A stretch of 64,000 nucleotides of DNA from Pseudomonas poae (lineage in GTDB: Bacteria; Pseudomonadota; Gammaproteobacteria; Pseudomonadales; Pseudomonadaceae): NCBI GenBank assembly GCA_004000515.1, contig CP034537.1, positions 1,488,001 to 1,552,000 of the forward strand, given 5' to 3'. This document shows, piece by piece, positions 1 through 9,305 of this stretch (positions within the stretch are counted from its first letter, which is position 1; each line of letters starts with the position of its first letter). The position numbers and the translations under genes were made by a program. The notes under the pieces are model-generated. The model was given only the letters and a program-made list of their open reading frames with translations, was not told where the DNA came from and ran no database searches.

Positions 1-310
1 GCAACGCCAAGTAGAACGCGGCCACCAGCGCCGGGTAGTCGCTGCGGCGGGTGGGGGTGAGGGTGAGAAATTCACGCAGGGCGTAAAACGACACCGCGTA
101 GAACAGCAGGATCACCGCGCCGGTACCGAGCCAGAAGGCGATGCCGATGACCACCACCATCACCCACCAGGCGTTGATGCGGGCGTTGAGGTTGTCGATC
201 ACCGCATTGGGCGTGCCCCGGGTGCGCAGTTTAAGGATCAGGCCGATCAGTGAGGCGAGCACCAGAATCGCGCCGATGCCGCCGAACAACATTATGGTCT
301 GGCTGTGCAT
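1..310 (-). CDS. CdsA-like phosphatidate cytidylyltransferase, partial (N-terminus)
   Basis: Reads from the ATG at 310 off the left edge of the window. The visible ~103 residues begin MHSQTIMLFGGIGAILVLAS and hold an N-terminal membrane helix, a charged loop (RTRGTPNAVIDNLNARINAW) and two further hydrophobic segments. The loop and the following LTPTRRSDY stretch resemble the start of small CdsA-type proteins that make CDP-diacylglycerol from CTP and phosphatidate at the inner membrane. The catalytic C-terminal half lies outside, so activity cannot be judged. The ATG sits one base after the stop of the acyltransferase, so the two are translationally linked in the lipid operon. Family placement rests on the N-terminus plus neighbours. 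Confidence 0.7.
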   Translation of the reverse strand, partial: MHSQTIMLFGGIGAILVLASLIGLILKLRTRGTPNAVIDNLNARINAWWVMVVVIGIAFWLGTGAVILLFYAVSFYALREFLTLTPTRRSDYPALVAAFYLAL

Positions 311-311
311 A

Positions 312-932
312 TCAAGCGTGCTCCGGGGCAAGGGCGAGCAGGGCATCGCGGCTGCGGGCGAGGAACACGGCTTTGTCTTCGCCCTCTTCCAATTGCAGCG
401 GTGCGCCGAAGCTGGTGGTGCACAGCAAGGGCAGCGGCAGTACGCGGCCCTTGGGCATGACCCGGTTGAGGTTGGCGATCCACACCGGGATCAGTTCAGC
501 CTGTGGGTAACTTTTGGCCAGGTGATAGAGCCCGCTTTTGAACGGCAGCAGGCCGTCTTCCAGGTTGCGCGTGCCTTCGGGGAAGATGATCAGCGAGTCG
601 CCGCCCTCCAACGCGTCGAGCATCGGCTGCAAGGGGTTATCCACAGGGTCTTTACGTTCGCGGTCGATCAGTACGCCATTGAACACGCGGTTGATGATGT
701 AGCGGCGCAGGGCGCTTGTGTTCCAGTAGTCGCTACCGGCCACCGGGCGGGTGAATTTGCGTAGGTTTTGTGGCAACGACGCCCACAGCAGCACGAAATC
801 GCCGTGGCTGCTGTGGTTGGCGAAGTAGATGCGCTGCACCGGCACCGGCGCGCAACCCAGCCATAGGCTGCGGGCACCAGTCACGGTGCGGGCCATGGAG
901 GTGATCAGCGTGGCAACCACAGGTTCGAACAT
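312..932 (-). CDS. PlsC-type lysophospholipid acyltransferase
   Basis: Protein of 206 aa. It carries the two hallmark blocks of glycerolipid acyltransferases: the HX4D motif in ANHSSHGDF (His40, Asp45) and the FPEGTR motif at about residues 117-122. These bind the acyl donor and the acceptor phosphate in the family, which transfers a fatty acyl chain to lysophosphatidate-like acceptors at the inner face of the inner membrane. It is somewhat shorter than housekeeping PlsC (~240-260 aa) and has no long N-terminal anchor. It lies 9 bases after the small membrane protein and one base before the CdsA-like gene. The acceptor is unknown; the operon suggests a dedicated, non-housekeeping lipid. Confidence 0.9.
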   Translation of the reverse strand: MFEPVVATLITSMARTVTGARSLWLGCAPVPVQRIYFANHSSHGDFVLLWASLPQNLRKFTRPVAGSDYWNTSALRRYIINRVFNGVLIDRERKDPVDNPLQPMLDALEGGDSLIIFPEGTRNLEDGLLPFKSGLYHLAKSYPQAELIPVWIANLNRVMPKGRVLPLPLLCTTSFGAPLQLEEGEDKAVFLARSRDALLALAPEHA

Positions 933-941
933 GGGAATTCC

Positions 942-1372
942 TTATCCGGCGAAAGGCAGCCAAGGGCTGGCAAGGATCACGCACAAGGTCAGCAGCGCTT
1001 GCGCGCCGAGCAGCCAAGCTTGTTTACGCAGCAGTTTGAGGGCGCCGCGACGGCGTTCTGCCCAAGGGCGACCGGCACGTTTGGGCGATTGTAGACCCAG
1101 GGTTTGCATGGCTTGGTCGAGGTCAGCGGTGCGCTCGATATCGCGCGCGAGCAGGGCGAACAGGTCCGCATCGAAGGCCACGCGCAGCGCCCAATACTTT
1201 GCAGCAGCCCGAGAATAATCATCCACAGGGCCAGCAGCAGGCAGATCGTGGAAATGCTCGCCAACAAGAGTTGTGCGAGGCCGAACAATACGCCGAGCAA
1301 GGTCAGGCCTGTGGATAACTGATCCAGCGAACGGCCTCGACGCAGCAGGCTGGCGACGACCTGGAGTTCCAT
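942..1372 (-). CDS. Small membrane protein of the lipid operon (one-base frameshift)
   Basis: Not recognised as a named family. A single base appears missing in the T-run at 1198-1200; repaired, the gene encodes 143 aa starting MELQVVASLLRRGRSLDQLS. It has two N-terminal hydrophobic helices (about residues 25-58), a charged middle with two Asp/Arg-rich stretches (ALLARDIERTADLDQAM) and a C-terminal helix ending SPWLPFAG. The ATG at 1372 follows the stop of the PAP2-phosphatase gene by one base; an in-frame upstream start (MPADMELQ) would overlap that gene. Position inside the lipid operon suggests an accessory membrane role, which is inference. Confidence 0.65.
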
Positions 1373-1373
1373 A

Positions 1374-2672
1374 TCAGCGGGCATGGGGCAAACCCTCCAA
1401 CGCTTTGCGGTGAGCAGGATGCAGGACCACATCGGCCCGCGCTGTACGAATAATAGTCAGTGCTTGCTCCACCGTGGTGGCGCGGTCGGTATGCAGCAAC
1501 CAGGCGGCGACGGCGGTGGCACTGCGTGAATAGCCAAGGGCGCAGCACACCAGCAGCGGGCCGTGTGAGCGCAGCCGTTCGATGGCTTGGGCGGCGTGCA
1601 GGCATTCAGTGGTCGTGGGCGCGATCAGGTCCAGTACGGGAATGGATTGATAGGCACGACCCTGTGGATTAATCGGCAGTTCGGCGCAGAGATCGACAAT
1701 TGCCTTGAAGGGTTCCTGCTCTCTCGTCGTAGGAATACGCCCGAGCCAAACGTTATCCACAATCCTGTCGGGCTGTGGATGCTTGCGTGTCCACAGGCGT
1801 GAGTTAATCCAGGCAGCCGCCAGATAGGGCGCATACAGCCAGCGCGCCGCAGGGGTTAGCCGACCGTCAGTACGTTTCTGAAAACCCGAGGCGCCGAGTA
1901 CGAAGTAGTCGGCCTTGATCAACGCCAGGGAAACCGCGGGCCACAGTATCCACAGCCACGCGCCGCCCAGTACAAAGGCGAGGATCACCAGGATCAAGGC
2001 CCCCAGCCCGTAGCGCACTCCGATCTTCCAGCGTTGCACATCCCCTGTCAGGCGCGCATTCAACAGCGGGCTTGGGTGCTCCACCGGCCACAACCACACA
2101 CACAGCCAACCGGCGAGGGCGCCTGTGGGTAAGTCGATAAAGTGATGTTGATAAGTGGTCAGCACCGATATGCCGATCAACGCGAACCAGCCGTGTGCCA
2201 GCCAACGCCACACGCCCTGGGTATGGCGTTGGTACATGACCCACAGGATCACCAACAGCGCGATGTGCAGTGATGGCGCCTGGTTGAAGGGTTTGTCGAA
2301 CCCTGCCAGCACCGCAAACAGCCAACCGAACACGCCATCCAGCTCCGGCCGCTCGAAGGTGAAGCGCAGCGGCCAGATCAGGAAGCAGCTCACCGCGATC
2401 ACCTGCGCGCTCAGCAGGCGCAGCGCATGTTGCTTCAACTCATGCCGGGTGTTCGGCAGCAGCAGGGAGAACCCGTAGAGCAGGTCGATGGACCAGTAGG
2501 GCACGATGGTCCAGGCCAGGAACGGCATATGGGTTTCCCAGCCGAACACCATCGTGCCGACGTCGCTGCGCTGGCTGGTGACCCAGGTGGCAAAACCGTA
2601 GGTGCTGAAAAACAGCGGCGCCAACAGCAGCAGCCAGAGGACCGCTGGTTTCAATAAGCCGGGTTCGCGCAT
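1374..2672 (-). CDS. PAP2-like membrane phosphatase fused to a dual-specificity phosphatase domain
   Basis: Protein of 432 aa. The N-terminal two thirds is a polytopic membrane protein with PAP2-like features: QAPSLHIALL near residue 160 and YQHHFIDLPTGALAGWL near 200, the usual Ser-His and His-Asp segments of lipid phosphatases. After further membrane helices comes a soluble C-terminal tyrosine/dual-specificity phosphatase domain with the CX5R signature in CCALGYSR (about residues 377-383). Such fusions dephosphorylate lipid or polyprenol phosphates and possibly phosphoinositide-like substrates. It starts two bases after the hydrolase-methyltransferase stop. The downstream small gene starts one base after its stop. 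Substrate unknown. Confidence 0.85.
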   Translation of the reverse strand: MREPGLLKPAVLWLLLLAPLFFSTYGFATWVTSQRSDVGTMVFGWETHMPFLAWTIVPYWSIDLLYGFSLLLPNTRHELKQHALRLLSAQVIAVSCFLIWPLRFTFERPELDGVFGWLFAVLAGFDKPFNQAPSLHIALLVILWVMYQRHTQGVWRWLAHGWFALIGISVLTTYQHHFIDLPTGALAGWLCVWLWPVEHPSPLLNARLTGDVQRWKIGVRYGLGALILVILAFVLGGAWLWILWPAVSLALIKADYFVLGASGFQKRTDGRLTPAARWLYAPYLAAAWINSRLWTRKHPQPDRIVDNVWLGRIPTTREQEPFKAIVDLCAELPINPQGRAYQSIPVLDLIAPTTTECLHAAQAIERLRSHGPLLVCCALGYSRSATAVAAWLLHTDRATTVEQALTIIRTARADVVLHPAHRKALEGLPHAR

Positions 2673-2674
2673 GT

Positions 2675-4420
2675 TCAGATCTTCTGTGCCAGGGACACGG
2701 TGAAAATGCCCCACTCGTCCACCCGTTGAGTGATCTTGCGGAAGCCGGCGGCCTCCACCAGTTGATCCATTTCCGCCTGGCTGCGGCGGCGCATCACCCA
2801 GGCCTGACCTTGGCGATGGCTGGTCAGCGCGCGGGCGATCAGCTCCAGTTGCGGGTGCCACGGCTGGCCGGTGTAGACCAGATAACCGCCAGGCTCTACT
2901 GCTTCGGCCAGGCCTGCCAGCGAACCACCGACCATTCCGTTATCGGCAAACAATTCATACAACCCGGACACCACCGCCAGCGTCGGCTTGGGTTCCAGCG
3001 CTCCCAGATCCTGGCGATCAAACGCGTCGCCTTTGACGAACTGCGCGATATCCCCCAGGCCTTTCTCGCGAATCAGCGCGCCACCGTCGCGCACGTTGAT
3101 GTCGCTGTAGTCGCGTAGCAGGATCGACTCCGGCAGCGGCGAAACGCCCTGCAAGGCTTCGAGAATGTAGCGCCCGTGACCGGCGGCGATATCGACAATG
3201 CGCACTTCGCGACCATCCGCGCGCAACTTGGCCATGGCCAGGCGCAGCAGTTCCTCGACGTTCAGCTTGCGCTGGCGAATGCCACGCCAGCCGATGGAGT
3301 TGAGGTAGTTGGTGTCGATCATCCGCCCCAGCCCGCCCTTGCCGGTGGGGGTGTTGCGGTATACGTAGTCCAGGGTGCTCCCGGAATCGAAGCCGGTGTC
3401 GAAGCCCAGCTTCACGCCGTCCGACAGATTCTTGCCCAGACCCATGCTGGCGCGGGTCAGGCGCCAGTACAGGTCGCGCAGGGAGTTGCGCGGTAGCGGC
3501 GCGGCGAGGGCTTCGGACTCGGCGCAGGTGGCGCCGATTTTGTCGGCATCCAGCAACGAGGCGCGGTCTAGCGGGTGCTCGAAGTTTTGCAGGATAAAGC
3601 GCCTGGCACTGCTCACGGCGGTGGCGCGGTCGCGTTCGCCCAGAGTGTCGTGGAAGAAACCGGGAAGAATGTGCAGCTCTTTTTCAGGCTGCCGAGGCGG
3701 TCGAAAAATTGCTGCTGGGGTTTGCGGTGCACCACAAAGTCCGAGCCGGAGATGAGCAGTTGCGGGTACCTGGCTCGCCTGTGCATCGGCCACAACCCGG
3801 TCGGCGGCTTCGTACAGCCCCAGCAGCACATTCACCGAGATGGCCTTGGTGATCAGTGGGTCATTGTCGTAGGACGCCACGCGCTGCGGGTCATGGCTGA
3901 GAAACTTGGCCTTGACGTAACTGTTGACGAAAAAGTTGCCGCGAAACTTGCGCATCAACGCCAGGCCCGGCCGGGCAAACGGTACGTACAGCTTGACCTT
4001 GAACGCGGGAGAAGCCAGCACCAAGGCGCGGATCTTCGGTGCGTAATCGTGCACCCAAGTCGCGGCGATCACGGCGCCGACGCTTTGCGCGATAACCGCG
4101 AAATTATCTTCCTCGATACCATAGGCCGCGCCGATGTGGTCGCAAAAGGTCTGCACGTCGCGGGCACTGGTGGCGAAGCTTGGGCTGTCACCGCGTTCGC
4201 CGGGAGATTGGCCGTGGCCGCGGGCGTCCCACGCGAAAAAGTCGAATTGCGGCAGGTCCAGCTCATCCACCAGATGGGCGATGCGTCCCGAATGCTCGTG
4301 GCCGCGATGGAACAACACGATCGCCTTGCGCGGCCCGTCACCCGCCGTGGCCGGCCAGTGCCGGTAGAAAAGCTCGACGCCATCATGGGTACTGAAGGTG
4401 TGCTCTTGCTGTTCGCGCAT
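2675..4420 (-). CDS. Bifunctional alpha/beta hydrolase - SAM methyltransferase fusion
   Basis: About 581 aa. The N-terminal half is an alpha/beta hydrolase of the monoglyceride lipase/lysophospholipase type, with the oxyanion segment LFHRGHEHSGR and a nucleophile elbow AQSVG (Ser113). The C-terminal half is a class I methyltransferase with the SAM-binding motif DIAAGHGR (about 410-417). Two compensating indels disturb residues ~225-250: an extra base near 3764-3766 and a missing base near 3680-3686. The other frame reads SGSDFVVHRKPQQQFF, the expected conserved strand carrying the catalytic Asp (SGSDFVV); the catalytic His is in LPGFFHDTLGE. It starts 10 bases after the CDP-alcohol transferase. 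Likely it deacylates and methylates a lipid-derived substrate; the pairing is known in Pseudomonas but the substrate is not. Confidence 0.85.
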   Translation of the reverse strand: MREQQEHTFSTHDGVELFYRHWPATAGDGPRKAIVLFHRGHEHSGRIAHLVDELDLPQFDFFAWDARGHGQSPGERGDSPSFATSARDVQTFCDHIGAAYGIEEDNFAVIAQSVGAVIAATWVHDYAPKIRALVLASPAFKVKLYVPFARPGLALMRKFRGNFFVNSYVKAKFLSHDPQRVASYDNDPLITKAISVNVLLGLYEAADRVVADAQASQVPATAHLRLGLCGAPQTPAAIFRPPRQPEKELHILPGFFHDTLGERDRATAVSSARRFILQNFEHPLDRASLLDADKIGATCAESEALAAPLPRNSLRDLYWRLTRASMGLGKNLSDGVKLGFDTGFDSGSTLDYVYRNTPTGKGGLGRMIDTNYLNSIGWRGIRQRKLNVEELLRLAMAKLRADGREVRIVDIAAGHGRYILEALQGVSPLPESILLRDYSDINVRDGGALIREKGLGDIAQFVKGDAFDRQDLGALEPKPTLAVVSGLYELFADNGMVGGSLAGLAEAVEPGGYLVYTGQPWHPQLELIARALTSHRQGQAWVMRRRSQAEMDQLVEAAGFRKITQRVDEWGIFTVSLAQKI

Positions 4421-4430
4421 CGCAAAATCC

Positions 4431-5051
4431 TTATGCAGTCGGTGAGGTGTGTTCTTCTTTGAGGCCCTGGCGCACTCGGTTGACCAGGGTGTAGGCGAGC
4501 AGGGCAGCCACCAGCCACATCACCCCGTCGACCCAACCCGCGCCCAGCCAGCCCAGCGCTACACCGGTGGCCAGCACGCCCAGCACGAACGCCCGGTCAC
4601 TCTTGCCCATCGGCCCGTCATAGCGGCGGGATGCGCCCACCATTGGCCCCAGCACGCCGGCGTATTCGCTGAACACCGCCAGCAGCGCCACCAGCAGCAC
4701 TGGCGCGTGGCTGACGTCGGGGATCAGCGCAAAGGGAAGGATCAGTGCGCTGTCGGCGATCACGTCGCACAGTTCATTGAGGTAGGCGCCCAGGCGTGAC
4801 TGCTGGCCGAATTCCCGGGCAAGCATGCCATCGATGGCGTTGAGGGCCATGCGCAGGATCATCCACAGCGGAATCAGCGCAAACAGCCACAGGTGTTGGG
4901 CGAAGCTGGCGATGAGCAAGCCCACCAGCAGGGAAATCACACCGGCCAGCACCGTGATTTGGTTGGCGGTAGTGCCGTTGTCGTAGAGGCGCTGCACCAG
5001 AGGTCGCAGCAGGTTCTGAAAGCGCGGCTTGAGCTGATAGATCGAGATCAT
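4431..5051 (-). CDS. CDP-alcohol phosphatidyltransferase-like membrane protein
   Basis: Protein of 206 aa with six predicted membrane helices and the CDP-alcohol phosphotransferase signature region NAIDGMLAREFGQQSRLGAY then LNELCDVIAD. The family consensus is D-xx-DG-xx-AR-x8-G-xxx-D-xxx-D. Here the first and third Asp are Asn, while DG, AR, G and the last Asp remain. Canonical members transfer a phosphatidyl group from CDP-diacylglycerol to an alcohol using two metal ions. First gene of the minus-strand lipid operon; the 319-base gap upstream contains a REP doublet. The Asn changes make the canonical chemistry uncertain. Confidence 0.85.
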   Translation of the reverse strand: MISIYQLKPRFQNLLRPLVQRLYDNGTTANQITVLAGVISLLVGLLIASFAQHLWLFALIPLWMILRMALNAIDGMLAREFGQQSRLGAYLNELCDVIADSALILPFALIPDVSHAPVLLVALLAVFSEYAGVLGPMVGASRRYDGPMGKSDRAFVLGVLATGVALGWLGAGWVDGVMWLVAALLAYTLVNRVRQGLKEEHTSPTA

Positions 5052-5182
5052 GGGGAGTGACGTTTCCTTGTCCGTGGACCCGCGAAAATCTGGCCTGGAG
5101 TGTGCCGATTATTCGGCGCCTTCACCAGTGATGGCACGTGTTTATGGGGGTTGGTCACGCTCTTGGGCACAACGATATTCCT

Positions 5183-5274
5183 CTGTGGGAGCTGGTTTGC
5201 CTGCGATGGAGGCGTGTCAGGCGACCTATTAGCGATTGGGCTACCGCCATCGCGAGCAAGCCCGCTCCCACAGG
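5183..5274. repeat. REP doublet (inverted pair)
   Basis: Two copies of a REP-type sequence in inverted orientation, starting CTGTGGGAGCTGGTTTGCC and ending GCAAGCCCGCTCCCACAG, separated by a ~45-base spacer. The arms can fold into a long hairpin. The element sits between the divergently transcribed lipid operon and SPFH operon. The rest of 5052-5370 holds no recognisable gene; promoters for both operons must lie there but no clear -35/-10 pair stands out. Confidence 0.85.
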
Positions 5275-5370
5275 GGATCTGAGTTGCATTCAAAAGCTGT
5301 GTTTATCGGACAAAAATTTCACGCCCCGTGTTATATCGTAACTAATTGTGTGTTAACGGGCGTTGAGTGG

Positions 5371-7272
5371 ATGCAAGTGGATCTGGAAGCTGACGGCGCT
5401 TCGGTGGAAGGCCTTCCGCGTTTTCAACAGGGGGTGTTTCACGCCCGTCGATTGCGCCAAGCGGGCATCAGTCTGACGGTGCTGGCCGTTGCTGGCTGGG
5501 TGCTGGCGTTGTTTGTCGCGCTGTTTGCGCCGTTGTCGATCTGGCCGGTGGTGTTGATCAACGGTGCATCGGCGTTGCTGGTGCTGGTGGCGGGTTTGCA
5601 GTCGGCGTGGTGGGTAGCGGATTGGCGCGCCCAGGCGCTGGAAGAACCGGCGGTTGAAGCGCCGATTGAAGGTTCGGGCCGCTACGCGCGCCTTCTGGAG
5701 GGCTTTGGCAAGCAGATCGGCGCGCCGGTGTGGTGGCTTGGCGGTTGGTCGCTGCTGGCGCTGGTCAGCATTATCGAGTTCTGGAACCTGGCGTTACCTG
5801 CCGCGCCGTTGGGTCAATCGGCAAGCATCGGTGCTGCGTTGGCATTGGCGCTGGCCTTCGGTTTGCTGGTGTTCGAACGTCGCCTGGCCCAGGAAACCGC
5901 TGCCCAATGGCCCGAAGCCTCACAACTGGCGCAATTGAGCCGGGTGGCGATTATCTGCTCGGTGGTCAGTGCGATTTGCCTGTTGTTTGCCGGTGCCGAG
6001 TCCGTGTGGCCGCTGCGCCTGGCGGTGCTGATCGGCGCACTGCCTGCCCTGGTCGCTGTGGAATTCTTGCTGCGGGCTGTGCTGTCGCTGTTCAGCCCGC
6101 GCCAGCCACGCCTGGAACCACGCCTGATGGCGCAAAGCTTTATCGCCGGGCTGCTGCGCTGGCCGCCGCAACCCTGCTTGCCTTGCAGCACGAATTGCAC
6201 AACCGCTTCGGCATCGACCTGCGCCAGATCTGGGCGTTTACCTACATGCGCCGCGCGTTCCTGCCGGTGTTGCTGGTGGTGCTGGCGGTAGGTTGGGCAT
6301 TGACCGGCGTGCACGAAGTGCCCTGCAAGGGCGTGGGATTTATGAGCGCTTCGGCAAACCGGTCGAGGTCTTCGGCCCCGGCCTGCACGCCGGGCTGCCA
6401 TGGCCATTGGGCCGTGTAATCACTGTGGAAAACGGCGTGGTGCATGAGTTGGCCACCAGCGTCAGCGAAGCTGCCGCCCCGGAGCTGGCGCCCGCTGAAG
6501 GCCCGGCGCCGCTGATCGCCAATCGGCTGTGGGACGCCAGCCATGTGAATGACAAATCCCAGGTGATCGCCAGCAGCAGCGGCGACAAGCAGAGTTTCCA
6601 GATCGTCAATATGGATGTGCGTTTCGTCTACCGCATTGGCTTGACCGACAAAGCCGCGCTCGCCGCCACTTATAACAGCGCCGATGTGCCAACCCTGATC
6701 CGCAGCACCGCCAGCCGCATCCTGGTTCACGATTTTGCCTCGCGCACCCTCGACGAGTTGCTCGGTGAACAACGCACCAGCCTCGCCGATGAAATAGGCC
6801 GAGCGGTACAGGCGGATCTGCAGAAACTCGACAGCGGTGTAGAGATCCTCGCCACCGTGGTCGAAGCGATCCACCCACCGGCCGGTGCCGCCAATGCCTA
6901 TCACGGCGTGCAAGCGGCGCAGATCGGCGCCCAGGCCCTGATCTCCCGCGAACGCGGCGCTGCCAGTGAGCAAACCAACCAGGCCTTGCTGCAAGCCAGC
7001 ACTGCCCGCGACCAGGCCACGGCCACCGCCCGCGAAGTGAACGCCGGCGCCCAGGCGGCTGACCTGCGTTTTGCCGCCGAACAAAAGGCCTATGCCACCG
7101 CTGGCAAGGCCTTCGTGCTGGAACAGTACCTCGGCCAACTCAGCCAGGGCCTGGCCCACGCCAAGCTGCTTATTCTGGATCATCGCCTGGGTGCCGACAG
7201 CGCACCGACGATTGATCTGCGTTCTTTACTTTGCCGGCCGATCCTTCGGTGCCGCGTAAAGCCGTTCAATAA
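5371..7272 (+). CDS. Large SPFH (HflK-like) membrane protein (three one-base frameshifts)
   Basis: Three missing bases split this gene (C-runs at 6163 and 6321-6323, T-run at 7225-7227). Repaired it encodes about 634 aa from the ATG at 5371. The first ~300 residues are polytopic, with paired helices near 30-80 and several more between 110 and 260. A further helix (AFLPVLLVVLAVGWAL) is followed by a band-7 domain starting GRGIYERFGKPVEVFGPGLH and a coiled, Ala/Gln-rich tail. HflK/HflC-type SPFH proteins form large membrane cages, classically around the FtsH protease. The long membrane region is unlike classical HflK. TAA at 7270 overlaps the Shine-Dalgarno of the next gene, so the two are coupled. 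Confidence 0.8.
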
Positions 7273-7284
7273 GGAGTCTGTCTG

Positions 7285-8274
7285 TTGAGCGCTCATTCCC
7301 ACGATCACGGTCATCATCATGGCCATCACCACCACCATCATCACGGTGACGAACACGCCGCCGGCCCGTTCCCTTGGCGGCGCATGGCCTGGGCGGTGTT
7401 GCTGGTGCTGTTTGCGGTCGCCGCCGCCAGCCTGGTGCAAGTGCGCTCCGGCGAGGCCACGGTGATCACCCGTTTCGGCAACCCGTCGCGGGTACTGTTG
7501 GAACCGGGCCTGGGCTGGCGTTGGCCTGCGCCGTTCGAGGCGGCGATTCCGGTGGACTTGCGGCTGCGCACCACCTCCAGCGGTTTGCAGGATGTGGGCA
7601 CCCGCGATGGCCTGCGCATCATCGTGCAGGCCTACGTGGCGTGGCAGGTGCAGGGCGATGCCGACAACGTGCAGCGCTTCATGCGTGCGGTGCAAAACCA
7701 GCCGGATGAAGCGGCGCGGCAGATCCGCACCTTTGTCGGCTCGGCGCTGGAAACCACGGCGGCCAGTTTTGACCTATCCAGCCTGATCAATACCGATGCC
7801 AGCCAAGTACGCATTGCCGATTTCGAAGCCCAGTTGCGGCAGCAGATCGATCAACAACTGCTCACGACGTATGGCGTGCGCGTGGCTCAAGTCGGTATCG
7901 AACGGCTGACGTTGCCGTCGGTGACCCTCACCGCCACCGTCGACCGCATGCGCGCCGAGCGCGAGACCATCGCCACCGAACGCACCGCCGTGGGCAAGCG
8001 CGAAGCGGCGCAGATCCGTTCGGCGGCTGAGCGCGATGCACGCATTGTGCAGGCTGATGCCACGGTGAAAGCCGCCGACATCGAAGCGCAATCGCGAGTG
8101 GAAGCTGCGCAGATCTATGGCCGTGCCTACGCCGGCAACCCGCAGCTGTATAACCTGCTGCGCTCGTTGGATACCTTGGGCACCGTGGTCACGCCGGGCA
8201 CCAAGATTATCCTGCGCACCGACGCTGCGCCGTTCCGCGCCTTGGTCGACGGGCCGAAGGACGTCCAGCCATGA
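7285..8274 (+). CDS. HflC-like SPFH protein with His-rich N-terminus
   Basis: Starts at a TTG (7285), placed by AAGGAG about 9 bases upstream; 329 aa. The first 24 residues contain 14 histidines (for example HHHGHHHHHHHGDEH), a cytoplasmic metal-binding-like tail. One membrane helix follows (MAWAVLLVLFAVAAASLV), then a band-7 domain opening VRSGEATVITRFGNPSRVL, and an Ala/Glu-rich coiled coil (about 225-270). HflC-type proteins assemble with HflK-type partners in the membrane. The next gene begins within its stop (ATGA overlap at 8271). The His tail, together with the P-type ATPase two genes on, hints at metal handling; that is inference. Confidence 0.85.
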   Translation: MSAHSHDHGHHHGHHHHHHHGDEHAAGPFPWRRMAWAVLLVLFAVAAASLVQVRSGEATVITRFGNPSRVLLEPGLGWRWPAPFEAAIPVDLRLRTTSSGLQDVGTRDGLRIIVQAYVAWQVQGDADNVQRFMRAVQNQPDEAARQIRTFVGSALETTAASFDLSSLINTDASQVRIADFEAQLRQQIDQQLLTTYGVRVAQVGIERLTLPSVTLTATVDRMRAERETIATERTAVGKREAAQIRSAAERDARIVQADATVKAADIEAQSRVEAAQIYGRAYAGNPQLYNLLRSLDTLGTVVTPGTKIILRTDAAPFRALVDGPKDVQP

Positions 8275-9305
8275 TCGAGCGTGACAGCCCGGACAGCCCC
8301 TGGATCCAGGCAGGGCGCCTGACCTTCCTGGCGCTGTACGCGGTGACGGTATTGGCGGCGTTGGCCTGGGCGTTTTCCAACGTGCGCCAGATCGACCCGC
8401 AGAACCGCGCGGTAGTGCTGCACTTCGGCGCCCTGGACCGCATCCAGAATGCCGGGCTGCTGCTGGCCTGGCCGCAGCCGTTTGAGCAGGTGGTGCTGTT
8501 GCCGGCGGCAGATCGGGTGATCGAGCGACGGGTAGAGAACCTGCTGCGTTCCGACGCGGCAGTCCAGGCCGACCGCGTGGCTACTTTCGCCACGCCGCTC
8601 AGCGATGCCCTGGCCGGGTCCGGGTACCTGCTGACCGGCGATGCCGGGGTGGTGCAGCTGGATGTGCGGGTGTTCTACAAGGTCACCGAGCCGTATGCGT
8701 TTGTGTTGCAGGGCGAGCATGTGCTGCCAGCGTTGGATCGCCTGGTGACCCGCAGCGCCGTGGCGCTCACGGCGGCGCGCGATCTGGACACGATCCTGGT
8801 GGCGCGGCCCGAGCTGATCGGCAGCGACAACGGCGCCGCTGAACGTCGGGAACGCCTGCGCGGCGACCTGGTGCAAGGCATCAACAAGCGCCTTGCACAG
8901 CTGACTTCCAGCGGCTTGGGTTTGGGCATCGAAGTCACCCGTGTGGATGTGCAATCAAGCCTGCCAGGCCCGGCGGTGAATGCGTTCAATGCGGTGCTGA
9001 CGGCCAGCCAGCAGGCGGATAAAGCCGTGGCCAACGCCCGCACCGACGCCGAAAAACTCACCCAGACTGCCAACCAGGAAGCCGACCGCGTGGTGCAAGT
9101 GGCCCACGCCCAGGCCAGTGAACGGCTGGCCAACGCCCAGGCGCAAACCGCGACCGTGGCCAGCCTGGCCCAGGTGAAAGACCCAGGCTTGCTGCTGCGC
9201 CTGTACCGCGAGCGCCTGCCGAAGATTCTCGGCCAGGCAGGTTCCGTGACCACGGTCGACCCTAAAGACGACTCCCGCTTGATCATCCAGGGAGCCGAGC
9301 AATGA
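8271..9305 (+). CDS. HflK-like SPFH protein
   Basis: Protein of 344 aa overlapping the previous gene by four bases. It has a membrane helix at about residues 18-40, then a band-7 domain beginning VRQIDPQNRAVVLHFGALDR, and a coiled-coil segment rich in Ala, Gln and Glu (ANARTDAEKLTQTANQEADR). The C-terminal region LYRERLPKILGQAG is typical of HflK-type proteins. It is the third SPFH protein of this operon and probably co-assembles with the HflC-like neighbour. Its stop overlaps the ATG of the ATPase gene (ATGA at 9302-9305), so stoichiometric translation with the ATPase is likely. Confidence 0.85.
   Translation: MIERDSPDSPWIQAGRLTFLALYAVTVLAALAWAFSNVRQIDPQNRAVVLHFGALDRIQNAGLLLAWPQPFEQVVLLPAADRVIERRVENLLRSDAAVQADRVATFATPLSDALAGSGYLLTGDAGVVQLDVRVFYKVTEPYAFVLQGEHVLPALDRLVTRSAVALTAARDLDTILVARPELIGSDNGAAERRERLRGDLVQGINKRLAQLTSSGLGLGIEVTRVDVQSSLPGPAVNAFNAVLTASQQADKAVANARTDAEKLTQTANQEADRVVQVAHAQASERLANAQAQTATVASLAQVKDPGLLLRLYRERLPKILGQAGSVTTVDPKDDSRLIIQGAEQ

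Noticed and set aside
4944..5341. Short open frames through the REP doublet on both strands
   Set aside because: They encode REP sequence and lack a ribosome binding site or conserved composition.
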